NCBI RefSeq assembly: GCF_014697025.1
Contig: NZ_JACJRC010000013.1
Span: forward strand, 62,001-126,000
Direction of reading: 5' to 3'
Length of the DNA: 64,000 nucleotides
Source: Alkalinema sp. FACHB-956
GTDB taxonomy: Bacteria; Cyanobacteriota; Cyanobacteriia; Leptolyngbyales; Leptolyngbyaceae
The notes beneath the pieces were generated by a model that was not told the origin of the DNA, searched no databases, and saw nothing but the letters and a program-made list of their open reading frames with translations. Of this stretch, positions 63,328 to 64,000 are shown in pieces. Position numbers and translations under genes: made by a program. Numbering within the stretch: position 1 is the stretch's first letter; each line of letters opens with the position of its first letter.

Positions 63328-63768
63328 CTACTCACCACTGACTTGAAAGAAAACCGTGCGCTGGCGTGGCCCATCCAAATCCAGCAATAGAACGGATTGA
63401 TAGGTACCCAGGGCCAACTTGCCATCCACGATCGGAATCATTTCGCTCGTACTCAGCACCATCGCCATCAGGTGGGAGTGGGCATTCATGGGTTCATCCG
63501 GGGGAATATTCGGGCGTAAATGTAAATCGTTATGGAGGTAGCGATCCGTGGAAGGAGCCAATTTGTTGAGAAAGACTTTGATATCTTCGAGCAACCGTTC
63601 TTCATCTTCGTTAATTGCCAAGGCCGTCGTGGTGTGGCGCGAAAACACGATCGCATGGCCATTCTGAATCTGAGTGGTCGCGATAAAGTCTTGCAAGGGC
63701 TGCGTAAGATTGTGCAGGGTGATGCCTTCTCCGGTTTCCAGTTCCCAGAGGGTATGAACAATTGGCAT
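63328..63768 (-). CDS. UPF0047/YjbQ family protein
   Basis: 146 residues of the conserved UPF0047 (YjbQ) family: G-H-A-I-V-F-S-R-H-T-T-T-A-L-A-I-N-E-D-E, N-A-H-S-H-L-M-A-M, L-A-L-G-T-Y-Q-S-V-L-L-L-D-L-D-G-P-R-Q-R. Conserved His, Glu and Asp form a presumed metal/phosphate site. E. coli YjbQ has weak thiamine-phosphate synthase activity. ATG at 63768 (M-P-I-V-H-T-L-W-E-L) is used rather than an upstream ATG at 63822, whose added 18 residues are not family-like. It is divergent from the gene starting at 63959. Confidence 0.92.
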   Translation of the reverse strand: MPIVHTLWELETGEGITLHNLTQPLQDFIATTQIQNGHAIVFSRHTTTALAINEDEERLLEDIKVFLNKLAPSTDRYLHNDLHLRPNIPPDEPMNAHSHLMAMVLSTSEMIPIVDGKLALGTYQSVLLLDLDGPRQRTVFFQVSGE

Positions 63769-63958
63769 TTCGTGCGGTTCCTTGTAGAGTTCCTCTATAT
63801 TCTCCCTGAAAACCCGCAGCACAAGGGCATCTTCTCCCCAATCAAGGTAGATCGGCGGGATTTGTTAATTTGAGCCATGACATTCTCTAATCGGAAAGGG
63901 CTTGCAGAAGCCTAGCACCAGCCGTTTCAATAAAGGAACCCTTCACGAGGAGCCATCC

Positions 63959-64000
63959 ATGCAGGAAGCATTACAAACCCTGATGACTCAAATTAGCCGG
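63959..64000 (+). CDS. Start of an unidentified gene (cut by window edge)
   Basis: ATG at 63959 follows GAGGAG by six or seven bases, and the frame M-Q-E-A-L-Q-T-L-M-T-Q-I-S-R stays open to the last base. Too short to identify. Confidence 0.6.
   Translation, partial: MQEALQTLMTQISR

Overview
The window is chromosomal DNA from a cyanobacterium. It carries psaC (photosystem I), crtR (carotenoid hydroxylase), a pix/tax-type chemotaxis operon, DUF760, COP23 and DUF4340 proteins, and many GCGATCGC (HIP1-like) octamers. I cannot name the genus. No rRNA, tRNA or CRISPR array was seen.

Layout. 0-6.4 kb (mostly minus): truncated pstS, arsR, a long GTP cyclohydrolase II homologue, mutY fused to a Nudix domain, DUF760, dps and a Pro-rich repeat protein. 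6.5-12.4 kb (plus): a SNF2 ATPase and a NACHT NTPase with an Ala-Leu-Asp-rich tail. 12.4-16.5 kb: ureD and ureA, an unknown gene, ureB, a COQ4 homologue and DUF2237; ureC is not here. 16.5-17.2 kb: a switch-like leader RNA before a 75-codon gene. 17.2-29 kb (minus): pixG-H-I-J-L plus a second MCP; only one of the two MCPs keeps the bilin-type Cys-His in its GAF domain. A 1.9 kb AT-rich gene-free stretch follows. 30.9-35.4 kb: phosphohexomutase, pyruvate kinase and a COP23 protein. 36-48 kb: crtR, a CCG-domain protein, psaC, two glycosyltransferases, a type II topoisomerase A subunit, a response regulator, DUF4340 and purU. 47.9-56.2 kb is an accessory island: DUF4351/Rpn remnants, an IS605-type tnpB element inserted in an Rhs remnant, an intact Rpn-family gene, a second copy of the leader RNA with its small gene, and a 1285-residue TIR-TIR-TIR-TM-WD40 protein. 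56.5-64 kb: SLH porin, FecR protein, ABC permease, GST, an Uma2 pseudogene, an M15-type peptidase and a UPF0047 protein.

The most notable observation is the pair of leader RNAs at about 16.6-16.9 kb and 51.5-51.8 kb. Both have the same promoter block (CTGTACGGTTGAC), a terminator-like hairpin with a T-tract, a hairpin that buries the Shine-Dalgarno sequence, and an upstream CCCAAAAA segment complementary to the T-tract plus the following GGG. The paired arms differ between the loci but stay complementary, as covariation predicts. Each precedes a small monocistronic gene, and the two small proteins align without gaps over about 51 residues. I read this as a two-copy, probably undescribed cis-regulatory RNA.

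Other themes are candidate anti-phage or conflict proteins (NACHT and triple TIR-WD40), a photoreceptor-type taxis operon, and about twenty unrelated intergenic tandem repeats with 9-17 bp units.
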